From: Bacteroidales bacterium
GTDB taxonomy: Bacteria > Bacteroidota > Bacteroidia > Bacteroidales > Lentimicrobiaceae
Assembly (NCBI GenBank): GCA_016709025.1
Contig: JADJEQ010000005.1
Coordinates: 1-64,000 of the forward strand
Direction: 5' to 3'
DNA length: 64,000 nt
Under the pieces are notes generated by a model. It was given only the letters and a program-made list of their open reading frames with translations. It made no database searches and was not told where the DNA came from. This document shows positions 1 to 9,322 of this stretch, one piece after another (position 1 is the first letter of the stretch; the number at the start of each line of letters is the position of its first letter). Position numbers and translations under genes: made by a program.

Positions 1-1032
1 AAAGTCTAAAGTCTAAAGTCTAAAGTTAGATTGGTGTATTAATATTCAGCCTGTGGAATTACGCTTGACCCGTAAATAAATACCTGAATATAAGGGTTAA
101 AGGGTTCAAGAGTTCAAAGGTTTCAGAGTTACAGAGTTACAGTATTCCCGGGGCCATACTGGCCGCTCCCTCCACTTGAGAGGGGTTGGGATGAGGTTCA
201 AGGGTTCAAAAGTTCAATGGTTCAAAGGTTTAAAAGTTCAAGAGTTCAATAAAAAAGTTGGTAAAAAGCAAAAGGCAGTTGGCAAGAAAAAAAATAAAAA
301 GTAAAAAGGTGACCCCAAATTGCGTAAACGGTTTTATATCTATATTATAAGAAATTCATCATTTCCCACCCGTAAATCGTCATTCGTAAATCGTAAACCG
401 TAATTCGTAAATTCCCGGCTTCATTCTAAATTCGTCATTCTACATTCGTCATTTTACATTCGTTATTCAAAGAAGTTGCCAAAAGACAAAAAGGTCCGTC
501 TGACCGCCTGCTTGCCTGCGGCATAAAGGCAGTGCAAATGATTGCAATCTGTTAGATCCATATGGCCGGTCGGGCAGGCGGAATAGCCTTCTGCAATCTG
601 CGCTTCGGCTTTTTCATTAGCTGACCAGACGATACCAGTGTGACGACGACGACGATACCGGTGTGATGACGACTACGATACCGGTGTGATGACGACTACG
701 ATACCGGTATGATGACGACTACGATACCGGTATGACGACTACGATGTCACCGATTGGGAATGTATTAGCAGATGAGCCCGCCTGACATGCTAACAATATA
801 TATATGTTAATTCATTTGGCCTGTCTGAAAGGGAAGAACCAGTTGGCGCGTCTGACCGCCTGCCTGCTGCACTCAGGCAGTGCAAATGATTGCAATCCGT
901 TTGATTCATTTGGACAGTCGGGCAGGCAGTTGGTAAAAAAAAGTAAAAAGGCTAACCAAATTGCGTAAACTGTTTGATATCAATATTATAAGAAATTCAT
1001 CATTTCCCAATCGTAAATCGTCATTCGTAAAT
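1..1032. repeat. Repeat-rich intergenic DNA without a gene
   Basis: No convincing coding frame is present. The stretch holds AAAGTCT heptamers at 1-26 and GTTCAA-based octamers around 192-250. It also holds CATTCTA/CATTCGT heptamers around 420-475 and a five-unit 23-bp tandem array at 631-745. Two segments occur twice: a 79-bp segment at 315-393 and 956-1034, and an 81-85 bp segment at 497-581 and 849-929. A piece at about 171-196 is the reverse complement of the CCTCACCCCCAACCCCTC-type sequence seen again near 14535. The window starts inside this region, so any gene it belongs to lies further left. Confidence 0.75.
631..745. repeat. 23-bp tandem repeat, five units
   Basis: The motif GATACCGG/GATACCAG recurs at 631, 654, 677, 700 and 723, exactly every 23 bases. 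The rest of each unit is close to TGTGATGACGACTAC. The last unit is truncated. Nothing suggests that it is translated. Confidence 0.85.
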
Positions 1033-1244
1033 CAATGTCTTTTAGTCAAGGAATGAATAAAAAATTAACCGCAGAGAACCGCAAAGTTGATCGCAGAGAA
1101 CCGCAAAGAAATGCGAATGCAAATTGCTTTGCGGCTCCCTGTCTGCCGGTTTACCCGCCTCAGGAGGGCAGGCAGGTTTGCGTGTCCTCTGCGCACTTTG
1201 CGTTTAGACCTTTCTGCATCCAAATCCTTAACTAAACGACATTG
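1033..1244. mobile_element. MITE-like element, copy 1 (212 bp, inverted ends)
   Basis: The left end CAATGTCTTTTAGTCAAGGA (1033-1052) and the right end TCCTTAACTAAACGACATTG (1225-1244) are inverted repeats matching at 18 of 20 positions. The interior carries CGCAGAGAACCGCAAAG-type repeats and, near the right end, TTTGCGTTTAGACC. A short open frame (1035-1235) spans it but looks like a by-product of the repeat. A second copy in opposite internal orientation is at 12393-12566. With no transposase, it is best seen as a non-autonomous element; its mobilising enzyme is not in the window. Confidence 0.7.
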
Positions 1245-1261
1245 ATTCGTAAATCGTAAAT

Positions 1262-1351
1262 TCCCGCCTTCATTCTACATTCTACATTCTACATTCTACA
1301 TTCTACATTCTAAATTCGTCATTCTACATTCTACATTCTACATTCGTCATT
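1262..1351. repeat. CATTCTA/CATTCGT heptamer array
   Basis: Seven-base units CATTCTA and CATTCGT are repeated about twelve times. Read on the minus strand, the array (AATGACG, AATGTAG) begins five bases after the stop codon of the minus-strand gene ending at 1357. The same two heptamers follow gatE at 14811. Confidence 0.85.
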
Positions 1352-1356
1352 TCTGA

Positions 1357-4300
1357 TTAAAATGGCAGGGAAGCAGAGATAAAGATCGCCGCGTTGTTGT
1401 CAACAATTGAAATATCGCCGGTATCAACCACGCCATCACCATTGGCATCCGTATTCACGTACCCGTTGATATAATTGGCCGAATCGTTGTCCACCGGAGT
1501 CATATCGCCGGTATCGATGGTTTCATCCTGGTTGACATCACCACCATAGAGTACATATAAACCCTCCAGGTTCAACAGGTTGCCGCCATATGCCTTCGAA
1601 GCAGAAGTGCTGAAATCATATTCCACAGTTCCGCCGCTGAATGAAACCGGTGCGGCAGAGGCAGTGGCAATGCTGTTGCGGTGTTTTACATAGATGTAGT
1701 AAGAGCCGCTGTGGACAGCCGGAATATTGCCGGTTAAATTTCCTGTTGTTGAAAGACTTACATCGTTGAGGGTAAGTACAATGGCTCCATTCACCGGGTT
1801 ACGTAATTCAATGCTTACCTTGTCGGCAATCCCGGCCGGGAATTGCGGACCCGATTCTCCCTGTGCCTGTCGCATGGTGCCTCCCCCGTTGTACAAACTT
1901 TCGAGGAGCAGGTGGAGGTTTAATGTCCTGATGGAGGCGGTCGTTATTTCAACCTGGTTTGAAACTGCCGGATTACCTGTAATGCAGTCAGCGTCGGATG
2001 TCATTTCACAGTATACCAGATCGCCGTTTTCCGGGATATAGGTAAAAACAGCGAGGCCGGTTCCGGCATTCAGGCCGTTGACCTTCCACTGAAAGGATGG
2101 ATTATTGCCCCCATGCACCGGGGTAGCCGTGAAGATAACCGGTGAGCCTTCGTTTGCCGGATTGGCTGAGGCTTCGATCGTGATGGCTGCCGCCACAATA
2201 GGGTTCACCGTTACAGGGTAGATGGCCGGAACAATGGCGGTGCAACCGTTTGCGTTGGTATAGCTGACGCTGATGGTGTGATCACCCGGTGTATTCCAGG
2301 TAACTGTCAGCATATTTGTTCCCTCACCCGACTCAATGGTTCCACCGGATGACAGCGCCCAGGTATAGCCTGTCATCCCTGCTTCTGTGGTATAGATATG
2401 CCCTGAAGTTCCTTCACAGACATGGTTCGCATCAGATACAATACCTGGTTCGGGGTTATCGTGTATGATGACCTGCCTGACGACCATGGCCGAAGTTCCG
2501 TTGCATCCATCGGCCGTAACCTGTATATTCACACTGCCTGAAAAGCCTGCAGCCCAGGTCATTTCACCGGTTTCCGGATTGATAGTACCGGCAAGTCCAT
2601 TGCTCAGCGACCAGTTGAATCCGGTGCTGTTCGCGGCAGTGGTTGAATAGGTGGTGATTTCTGTGCCTGTGGTTTGGCAGGTGGGCTCTGTGCCCGAGAA
2701 AACAGCGATGTCGGCAGGGATTCCCACAGCCGGGGTGATGCTGACGGTCCGGGTAACCATGGCCGAAGTTCCGTTACATCCATCGGCCGTAACCTGAATA
2801 TCCACACTGCCTGAAAAGCCTGCAGCCCAGGTCATTTCACCGTTTTCCGGATTGATAGTACCAGCAAGTTCATTGCTCAGCGACCAGTTGTAACCGGTGT
2901 TGTTGGCGGCGGTGGTTGAATAGGTGGTGATTTCCGTGCCTGGGGGGGGGGGGGGGGGGGGGGGGGGGCGGTGCTGGCAGGAGGGCTCTATGCCTGAGAA
3001 AACAGCGATGTCGGCAGGGGTTCCCACAGCCGGGGTGATGCTGACGGTTCGGGTAACCATGGCCGAAGTTCCGTTACATCCATCGGCCGTAACCTGAATA
3101 TCTACACTGCCTGAGAAGCCTGCAGCCCAGGTCATTTCACCGTTTTCCGGATTGATAGTACCGGCAAGTTCATTGCTCAGCGACCAGTTGAATCCTGTGC
3201 TGTTGGCGGCAGTGGTTGAATAGGTGGTGATTTCCGTGCCTGCGGTCTGGCAGGTGGGCTCTGTGCCTGAGAAAACAGCGATGTCGGCAGGGGTTCCCAC
3301 AGCCGGGGTGATGCTGACGGTTCGGGTAACCATGGCCGAAGTTCCGTTACATCCATCGGCCGTAACCTGAATATCCACACTGCCTGAAAAGCCTGCAGCC
3401 CAGGTCATTTCACCGTTTTCCGGATTGATAGTACCGGCAAGTTCATTGCTCAGCGACCAGTTGAATCCGGTGCTGTTGGTGGCAGTGGTTGAATAGGTGG
3501 TGATTTCCGTGCCTGCGGTCTGGCAGGTGGGCTCTGTGCCTGAGAAAACAGCGATGTCGGCAGGGGTTCCCACAGCCGGGGTGATGCTGACGGTTCGGGT
3601 AACCATGGCCGAAGTTCCGTTACATCCATCGGCCGTAACCTGAATATCCACACTGCCTGAGAAGCCTGTAGCCCAGGTCATTACGCCGGTTTCCGGATTG
3701 ATAATACCGGCAAGTTCATTGCTCAGCGACCAGTTGTATCCGGTGCTGTTGGTGGCAGTGGTTGAATAGGTGGTGATTTCTGTGCCTGCGGTCTGGCAGG
3801 TGGGCTCTGTGCCTGAGAAAACAGCGATGTCGGCAGGAGTTCCCACAGCCGGGGTGATGCTGACGGTTCGGGTAACCATGGCCGAAGTTCCGTTGCATCC
3901 ATCGGCCGTAACCTGAATATTCACACTGCCTGAGAAGCCTGTAGCCCAGGTCATTACGCCGGTTTCCGGATTGATGTTACCGGCAAGTTCATTGCTCAGC
4001 GACCAGTTGTATCCGGTGCTGTTGGTGGCAGTGGTTGAATAGGTGGTGATTTCCGTGCCTGCGGTCTGGCAGGTGGGCTCTGTGCCTGAGAAAACAGCGA
4101 TGTCGGCAGGGGTTCCCACAGCCGGGGTGATGCTGACGGTTCGGGCAACCATGGCCGAAGTTCCGTTACATCCATCGGCCGTCACCTGAATATCTACACT
4201 GCCTGAAAATCCTGCTGCCCATGTCATTACGCCGGTTTCCGGATCGATGTTCCCGGCCAGGCCATTGCTCAGCGACCAGTTGTATCCGGTGCTGTTGGTG

Positions 4301-5400
4301 GCAGTGGTTGAATAGGTGGTGATTTCCGTGCCTGTGGTTTGGCAGGTGGGCTCTGTGCCTGAGAAAACAGCGATGTCGGCAGGGGTTCCCACAGCCGGGG
4401 TGATGCTGACGGTTCGGGTAACCATGGCCGAAGTTCCGTTGCATCCATCGGCCGTCACCTGAATATCCACACTGCCTGAGAAGTCTGTAGCCCAGGTCAT
4501 TTCACCGTTTTCCGGATGGATGTTTCCGGCAAGTTCATTGCTCAGCGACCAGTTGTAGCCGGTACTATTGGCGGCGGAGGCCGAATAGGTGGTGGTTTCG
4601 GTTCCGGATGTCTGACAGGTTGGCTCGATGCCCGATAAAACCGCAATTCCGGAAGGTGTTCCAACCGGCAGTATGTGTTCAAAAGCGCCCAATGCATAGG
4701 TGCATATCCTGGTCGTGCCGTTGAAATCCGTTGTTACTCCTGTCCCGCTTGTGCCCACCATCGGGTTTCCCGGGATGAAATCGGCGGGCTGGTTGTAAAA
4801 CCCGCTGCTGTTCAGGAAGTTCGAATTGTCGCTGTTGCTGTGGGCGTCCTGGCCAAAGTAAACCTGCCAGTCTTCAAAGGATGCGATAACGGTTAAAGGA
4901 GTAGGAGGTCCGATTCGTGCTGTATAACCTGAGGGATCAATGTAGTAGTTGTTGTAATCGTCGCTGGCCACACCGCTGGAGTTCAACTGGAAGTGAACGG
5001 AACAATGGTAAGCAGGGTTTGAATTAAATGACCGCTCATTGTGAAAGATATTGTTTCGTATATTCTTCACATTCTGGTTGTTACCACCAAAAAAGGCGTA
5101 GGAATTGCAGTTTGCCTGATTTGAGACACCCGCGATGCGAATTGTATTGTGGAATAAATTGAAATTGTTTCCGGTGGTCCCGGGCTCATAAATGCCGTAA
5201 ATGTAGATACTTGCATCCACACCGGCACCCAGGCTGATGATGTTGTTGGAATAAGTTGCAGCGCCATAGTTTACCCTGATCCCGTAGATCTCGCCGAAAG
5301 GCGCGCCTGATGTAGCAGTGGAAGCAGCCAGGTCGTGGATAAAATTCTCTGAGACCCTGTTGTTCAGGTTTTGCGAACCGTGATAATAGATACCGATCAC
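1357..5400 (-). CDS. Repeat surface protein, C-terminal part (frame-broken gene)
   Basis: This is the C-terminal part of a protein whose N-terminus is encoded at 5622-7133. It opens with the end of a parallel beta-helix region. Eight near-identical 91-residue modules follow (273-bp DNA period; marker CCATGG at 2484, 2757, 3057, 3330, 3603, 3876, 4149 and 4422), each with Cys pairs and resembling Ig/PKD-like modules. The C-terminus has two Ca-loop motifs (GDVNQDETIDTGD and DANGDGVVDTGD) that look like a dockerin-type repeat pair. One module contains a run of nine prolines encoded by 27 G/C bases at 2942-2968, which is suspicious. The frame before residue 1 stays open, so 5400 is not a true start. 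It is probably a secreted surface protein; the function is unknown. Confidence 0.8.
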   Translation of the reverse strand: MIGIYYHGSQNLNNRVSENFIHDLAASTATSGAPFGEIYGIRVNYGAATYSNNIISLGAGVDASIYIYGIYEPGTTGNNFNLFHNTIRIAGVSNQANCNSYAFFGGNNQNVKNIRNNIFHNERSFNSNPAYHCSVHFQLNSSGVASDDYNNYYIDPSGYTARIGPPTPLTVIASFEDWQVYFGQDAHSNSDNSNFLNSSGFYNQPADFIPGNPMVGTSGTGVTTDFNGTTRICTYALGAFEHILPVGTPSGIAVLSGIEPTCQTSGTETTTYSASAANSTGYNWSLSNELAGNIHPENGEMTWATDFSGSVDIQVTADGCNGTSAMVTRTVSITPAVGTPADIAVFSGTEPTCQTTGTEITTYSTTATNSTGYNWSLSNGLAGNIDPETGVMTWAAGFSGSVDIQVTADGCNGTSAMVARTVSITPAVGTPADIAVFSGTEPTCQTAGTEITTYSTTATNSTGYNWSLSNELAGNINPETGVMTWATGFSGSVNIQVTADGCNGTSAMVTRTVSITPAVGTPADIAVFSGTEPTCQTAGTEITTYSTTATNSTGYNWSLSNELAGIINPETGVMTWATGFSGSVDIQVTADGCNGTSAMVTRTVSITPAVGTPADIAVFSGTEPTCQTAGTEITTYSTTATNSTGFNWSLSNELAGTINPENGEMTWAAGFSGSVDIQVTADGCNGTSAMVTRTVSITPAVGTPADIAVFSGTEPTCQTAGTEITTYSTTAANSTGFNWSLSNELAGTINPENGEMTWAAGFSGSVDIQVTADGCNGTSAMVTRTVSITPAVGTPADIAVFSGIEPSCQHRPPPPPPPPPGTEITTYSTTAANNTGYNWSLSNELAGTINPENGEMTWAAGFSGSVDIQVTADGCNGTSAMVTRTVSITPAVGIPADIAVFSGTEPTCQTTGTEITTYSTTAANSTGFNWSLSNGLAGTINPETGEMTWAAGFSGSVNIQVTADGCNGTSAMVVRQVIIHDNPEPGIVSDANHVCEGTSGHIYTTEAGMTGYTWALSSGGTIESGEGTNMLTVTWNTPGDHTISVSYTNANGCTAIVPAIYPVTVNPIVAAAITIEASANPANEGSPVIFTATPVHGGNNPSFQWKVNGLNAGTGLAVFTYIPENGDLVYCEMTSDADCITGNPAVSNQVEITTASIRTLNLHLLLESLYNGGGTMRQAQGESGPQFPAGIADKVSIELRNPVNGAIVLTLNDVSLSTTGNLTGNIPAVHSGSYYIYVKHRNSIATASAAPVSFSGGTVEYDFSTSASKAYGGNLLNLEGLYVLYGGDVNQDETIDTGDMTPVDNDSANYINGYVNTDANGDGVVDTGDISIVDNNAAIFISASLPF

Positions 5401-5621
5401 TTTTGCCCTGGCAACAGAGGTGTTTGACAGGTTGTAAATCGTATTTCCTGAAATCTGCTGGTTTTACAGATGAAAATCTTGACATGATTCCGGTAACGGA
5501 TGCAAACAATCCGCTGTTGGTGTTTCTGGCGGATGAGGTTAAATTACTGATGGTGTTTCCGGTAATGGTATTGCTGAGAACCCATGTATGGATTCCGTGA
5601 ACCTGGCCTCCTGGAGCAGCA

Positions 5622-7133
5622 TCAAGGGGTCTGATGAACCGAATTGTTACTCAGGCCGGATATCGTATTGTTCATTATGGTCACTATGCCAATGTTAACA
5701 TTTCTGATGTTGTAATATATACCATGAATAACCTGAACACTGTCCTGCGACAAAGAACCGGCAATGATGCTTGGATTCTCGGTTAAACTGCCGATCAGGT
5801 TATTGCTGATAATCAGCGGTGAAGTGGTGGCGTTTGCTATTTTGGCAATTCCAAAGAAATTACATGAAAAGGCTGGATTTGTATTCCCTGTTGTTATTGC
5901 ACCAATGGTATTGTTCTGAATTGTGCCGGCAACCGCACTCGCATAATTTATACCAAACACACCCGATGGAACCGTTGTTGTTGAAGAAGTTCCAAATGTT
6001 ACCCTGATGTTGTCAGTTCCTTCTCCTGAGCCAATGGTATTTCCACTGGAAGTGCCGATATTTACCAGCCCTGCTTCCACATGAATGCCTGTCCAGTTCG
6101 CATTCAGGGAATTTGTCCAGTCGATGTGCTGCAGATGATTGCCCTGAATGGAGTTGCTGTTGGCGGTGATCCCCGCACGGATGTAAATTCCGTAAAAAAG
6201 ATTATCTGCACTGCCGGTTTTAACCCACAGCCCGTTTGCGGAAGGGGAACTTCCACCGATGAAATTATTCTCTACCAGGAATCCGTTTCCGCTGGTATTG
6301 TTAATCCTGATTGCGGCATACTCAGTGTTTGCAGATGGGGCCAGGGCAGTTGTTTCATATAAACTGTTGCCCGAAATAGTCCACGATGCTGATCCCGAAG
6401 AAAGGTGAATTCCGTTGGAAGCAAAGGCGGGATTCAGAAAGTTGAATATGTTGTTGTTGGTGATCAGATTTCCGCTGTTGTCGATGGCTGTTGTTGCCTG
6501 TGAATAAAGCGCATTGACTGGTCTTAATGATGAAGAAAGACCTGATATGGTATTGTTTGAAACGGTGTTTCCATCGTTCCCGGGAGAGGTTGAAGATCCT
6601 GCAAAGTAAACAATTCCTCCTCCGGTATTTGTTGACCCCCCCGAAAGGTTGCAATAGCTGATTACATTGTTCCGGGCAGAATTGCTGAACTGAAGCGTTG
6701 AAGCGGCCGTTCCTGTATTGGTGTTGATGAGTTGCAATACCGGGTCACCGGTTTGGTTAATCCTGCCGTCGATGGTTACATGATCAGCGCCATTCAGGTG
6801 CAAAAGTGCTGAGTTCAGGTCACCGGTAACAGCGTAAGAACCGGTGGGGGAGATGGTCATAGAAATCCAGTTCCCTGCATTCAGTAAGGCACCTGAAGCT
6901 GGCTCGGTGGTGTTGCCGCTAATGGTAATTACTATGCTGGCTCCCGTCTGGTTGGTGCCATTGATGGCTGTAAAAGCATCTGAAAGAGTGGAATAACTCC
7001 CGTCGGCACTTATGGAATTGGTGACTGTAACCTGCTGAGCGCTTACGCCTGCGGCGAAAACCAGCAAAAGTACGAGGACCAGGAAGCGCCTGCTATAGGA
7101 GGAGATGTGTATATTGGAAGAACTCAATGTCAT
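5622..7133 (-). CDS. Repeat surface protein, N-terminal part (beta-helix)
   Basis: The protein begins with a signal peptide (hydrophobic core around residues 17-30, ending VSAQQ) and continues as an Asn/Ser/Thr-rich right-handed parallel beta-helix with many NNTI/SGN turns. The frame stops at 5622, but the same kind of sequence continues in other frames: VHGIHTWVLSNTITG just beyond it, and NQQISGNTIYNL before 5400. Removing one base from CCCC at 5625-5628 and one from AAAA at 5462-5465 (minus-strand bases) would restore one protein of about 1,920 residues ending at 1357. Both breaks lie in homopolymers, so sequencing error is more likely than true decay. Export through the Sec pathway to the surface is inferred. 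Confidence 0.8.
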   Translation of the reverse strand: MTLSSSNIHISSYSRRFLVLVLLLVFAAGVSAQQVTVTNSISADGSYSTLSDAFTAINGTNQTGASIVITISGNTTEPASGALLNAGNWISMTISPTGSYAVTGDLNSALLHLNGADHVTIDGRINQTGDPVLQLINTNTGTAASTLQFSNSARNNVISYCNLSGGSTNTGGGIVYFAGSSTSPGNDGNTVSNNTISGLSSSLRPVNALYSQATTAIDNSGNLITNNNIFNFLNPAFASNGIHLSSGSASWTISGNSLYETTALAPSANTEYAAIRINNTSGNGFLVENNFIGGSSPSANGLWVKTGSADNLFYGIYIRAGITANSNSIQGNHLQHIDWTNSLNANWTGIHVEAGLVNIGTSSGNTIGSGEGTDNIRVTFGTSSTTTVPSGVFGINYASAVAGTIQNNTIGAITTGNTNPAFSCNFFGIAKIANATTSPLIISNNLIGSLTENPSIIAGSLSQDSVQVIHGIYYNIRNVNIGIVTIMNNTISGLSNNSVHQTP

Positions 7134-7360
7134 GTTAAAAAAAATGAGAGAAGTATATTAACAACAGATAGTAGGGGAAGTTTTAAAAGTGACAGGGAAT
7201 TCAGATATTGGTTGATTTTTAAAATGATTAATTGTTTTTTTAATCAGGAACGATGTGCCATGACTTGTTTCAGGTTTCGAATGCGTGTGGTTAAAAGTAA
7301 TAAGCAGGACAAAGATCAACATTCATCAGAAGTACGAAACAAATTCTGCTGAAGCATTTG

Positions 7361-7391
7361 CAAAAATACAAACAGACAGGCCGATGTGCAA
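7361..7391 (-). promoter_or_regulatory. Bacteroidota-type promoter of the beta-helix protein gene
   Basis: Read on the minus strand, TTG (7389-7391), a 20-base spacer and TATTTTTG (7361-7368) match the TTG/TAnnTTTG consensus of Bacteroidota housekeeping promoters. It would give a leader of about 220 bases before the start at 7133. This is a match by eye only. Confidence 0.45.
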
Positions 7392-8040
7392 TAAGCATAA
7401 ATACTACTTTTTCAGGGGGTTGAGCGTTTGGGCCTGGTTCTGACATGGTTCGGCGAAAAGCCTGCCTGATGGCCCGGGCATCCTGACAGGCAGGCTCAAT
7501 AACCAAAGCTGAGTGGGACATGGGTTTTTATTTCAAGGTGAAAATAAAGTAATGGCATCACCCTTCACGCTGTCATCCTGAGTTGGTACTCAAAAAAAAT
7601 GAGCAAAATGCGGAGATGACAGGCATACTCCTGAGCTTCAGCGTCTAAAACACTTCGACTCCGCTCAGTGTGACATTCGTGATATGTCAGAACTAATTCT
7701 TTTTATTACGTTCACAATCAATTATATACAATGTCATCCTGAGCGGAGTCGAAGGACAAAACGGGAGATAAAAAGACAATCTGTCATTGGTAGCAGCTTG
7801 TCCCGCCCACTTCGGCGGGAGAGTCGAAGGATAGACACTTCCCTCTGCTCAGCGTGACATGGGTTTTTATTTCAAGGTGGTAGTGCTTCGTCCCGATAGC
7901 TAACGGGATCGCTCAGCGTGACAGGGTTTTTAATTTCATGGTTGAAAATTTGGTCAATTATCCGAAACACTTCTAAATTAGCCAGGGGCGTAATACCGTG
8001 TATAGAAGGAGGGTATCTTTACTGAAATTTTTATCAGCGA
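7392..8040. repeat. Intergenic repeats of the CATCCTGAGCGGAGTCGAAGGA family
   Basis: No gene is seen. The stretch contains the sequence CATCCTGAGCGGAGTCGAAGGA near 7734 and its inverse, TTCGACTCCGCTCAGTGTGACA, near 7654. Partial copies with TCAGCGTGAC occur near 7851 and 7913, and TCCCGATAGCTAACGGGA, a near-perfect palindrome, is at 7891-7908. Pieces such as TGACATGGGTTTTTATTTCAAGGTG occur twice (about 7515 and 7855). These are dispersed intergenic repeats of unknown role. A TATCTTTA at 8014 could be a weak -7 element for the downstream hydrolase. Confidence 0.65.
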
Positions 8041-9177
8041 ATGGATGATCTGCTTAACCTTCGGCATGAACTTCACCGTAACCCTGAGTTATCGGGCAAA
8101 GAAAAGCAGACCGCGAAAAGATTGATCAGGTTTTTAAAGCCGCTCAAGCCGGATTCACTGATCGGTAATCTTGGAGGTTATGGTGTGCTGGCGGTTTTCG
8201 AAAGTGGCCGGCCTGGTCCGGAAGTACTTTTCAGGGCTGATACAGATGCCTTACCCATTGAAGAGATAAGTAAGTCTGAATATTGCTCGCAAAAACCGGG
8301 GGTTTCGCATAAATGTGGACACGACGGACATTCGGCCATTCTGGCGGGGCTTGCGCAGCATATTTCGGCGAACCGGCCGGCCAAAGGCAGGTTTTTGTTG
8401 TTGTTTCAGCCCGCTGAAGAAACGGGGCTGGGGGCAGTGTCGGTGCTGGCTGATCCGGCTTTTGCCGGGTTTAACCCTGAATATTGTTTTGCCCTTCACA
8501 ACCTGCCGGGATACGACCAGAAAACTGTGGTGGTGCGAAACGGAACATTCGCCGCTGCGTCGCGTGGAATGGTAATCCGTCTGAAGGGGAGGACTTCACA
8601 TGCGTCTGAGCCTGAGAAAGGTCAAAGCCCCACAACTACCCTTGCCACCCTGATGACCAACCTGCCCCGTTTATCGGGAAATGGTCCTGAGTTTGGCTAT
8701 TCCGACTTCGCTTTACTCACCCTGATTTATGGCAACCTGGGCACACCAGCATTCGGGACCACACCGGGCGAAGCTGTTCTGATGGCCACACTCAGGGCAT
8801 ACCTCGATAAGGATATGGAGTCTTTAACAGGCAGGGCAGTTGAAATGGTTGAGAAATTGGCCGGGGAGTCGCAATTGAACTTTGAGATTGGATTTACCGA
8901 GGAATTTCCGGCCACCATGAACCATGCCGATGCAGTAAACTTTGTTAAAGAGGCTGCTTCGGGGCTTCAGCTTAAAGTTATTAAAGCAGGACTACCTTTT
9001 CGCTGGTCGGAGGATTTTGCCCATTTTGCGCTCAGAACCAAAGCAGCACTTTTTGGAATCGGGGCAGGTGTTTCTCATCATCCGCTCCATGATCCCGATT
9101 ATGACTTTCCGGATGGTATCATACCAACAGGAGTATCGCTGTGGATATCGATTTATAGCAAGTTTGCTTTTATTTGA
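8041..9177 (+). CDS. M20-family amidohydrolase (N-acyl amino acid / hippurate hydrolase type)
   Basis: The 378 residues cover the whole peptidase M20D fold: catalytic domain, dimerisation insert (about 170-285) and return to the catalytic domain. Seen metal-site motifs are FRADTDALPIEE (65-75), HKCGHDGHS (90-98; Cys92, His94), FQPAEETG (Glu126/Glu127), ALHN (His153) and a late SHHPLHDPDYDF (around 345-360). The family removes N-acyl groups from amino acids or cleaves similar amides, using one or two metal ions. There is no signal peptide, so it is probably cytoplasmic. The length is normal. The exact substrate cannot be read from sequence. It stands alone between repeat-rich regions. Confidence 0.9.
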   Translation: MDDLLNLRHELHRNPELSGKEKQTAKRLIRFLKPLKPDSLIGNLGGYGVLAVFESGRPGPEVLFRADTDALPIEEISKSEYCSQKPGVSHKCGHDGHSAILAGLAQHISANRPAKGRFLLLFQPAEETGLGAVSVLADPAFAGFNPEYCFALHNLPGYDQKTVVVRNGTFAAASRGMVIRLKGRTSHASEPEKGQSPTTTLATLMTNLPRLSGNGPEFGYSDFALLTLIYGNLGTPAFGTTPGEAVLMATLRAYLDKDMESLTGRAVEMVEKLAGESQLNFEIGFTEEFPATMNHADAVNFVKEAASGLQLKVIKAGLPFRWSEDFAHFALRTKAALFGIGAGVSHHPLHDPDYDFPDGIIPTGVSLWISIYSKFAFI

Positions 9178-9208
9178 TATGTCCATGAGCTCGCATCGCT
9201 TCGTTGCT

Positions 9209-9322
9209 GGCGCAAGTCTGTGACTTGTGCCAATTCACTCGCTGCACTACCCGGTTGCTGGCGCAAGTCTGTGACTTGTGCCAAATTCATTACGTTGCTG
9301 GCGCAAGTCTGCGACTTGTGCC
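9209..9322. repeat. Three REP-like hairpins (GGCGCAAGTC/GACTTGTGCC)
   Basis: The imperfect palindrome GGCGCAAGTCTGTGACTTGTGCC occurs at 9209-9231, 9260-9282 and 9300-9322 (third copy TGC for TGT in the loop). Each forms a 10-bp stem with a 3-base loop and one G:T pair. GTTGCT precedes each copy. A decayed fourth copy lies near 9363. Position after the hydrolase stop fits a transcription or mRNA-end role, but no U-tract follows. Confidence 0.8.

Noticed and set aside
1035..1235. Small protein NRREPQRNA-type
   Set aside because: It is translated from the interior of the inverted-repeat element; the pattern follows the DNA repeat rather than a protein constraint.
5462..5640. Programmed ribosomal frameshift
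   Set aside because: No slippery heptamer with a downstream structure; the breaks sit in plain homopolymers and other errors of the same kind exist.
9209..9322. CRISPR array
   Set aside because: Repeats are palindromes of 23 bases with unequal spacers of low complexity; only three copies and no cas gene.
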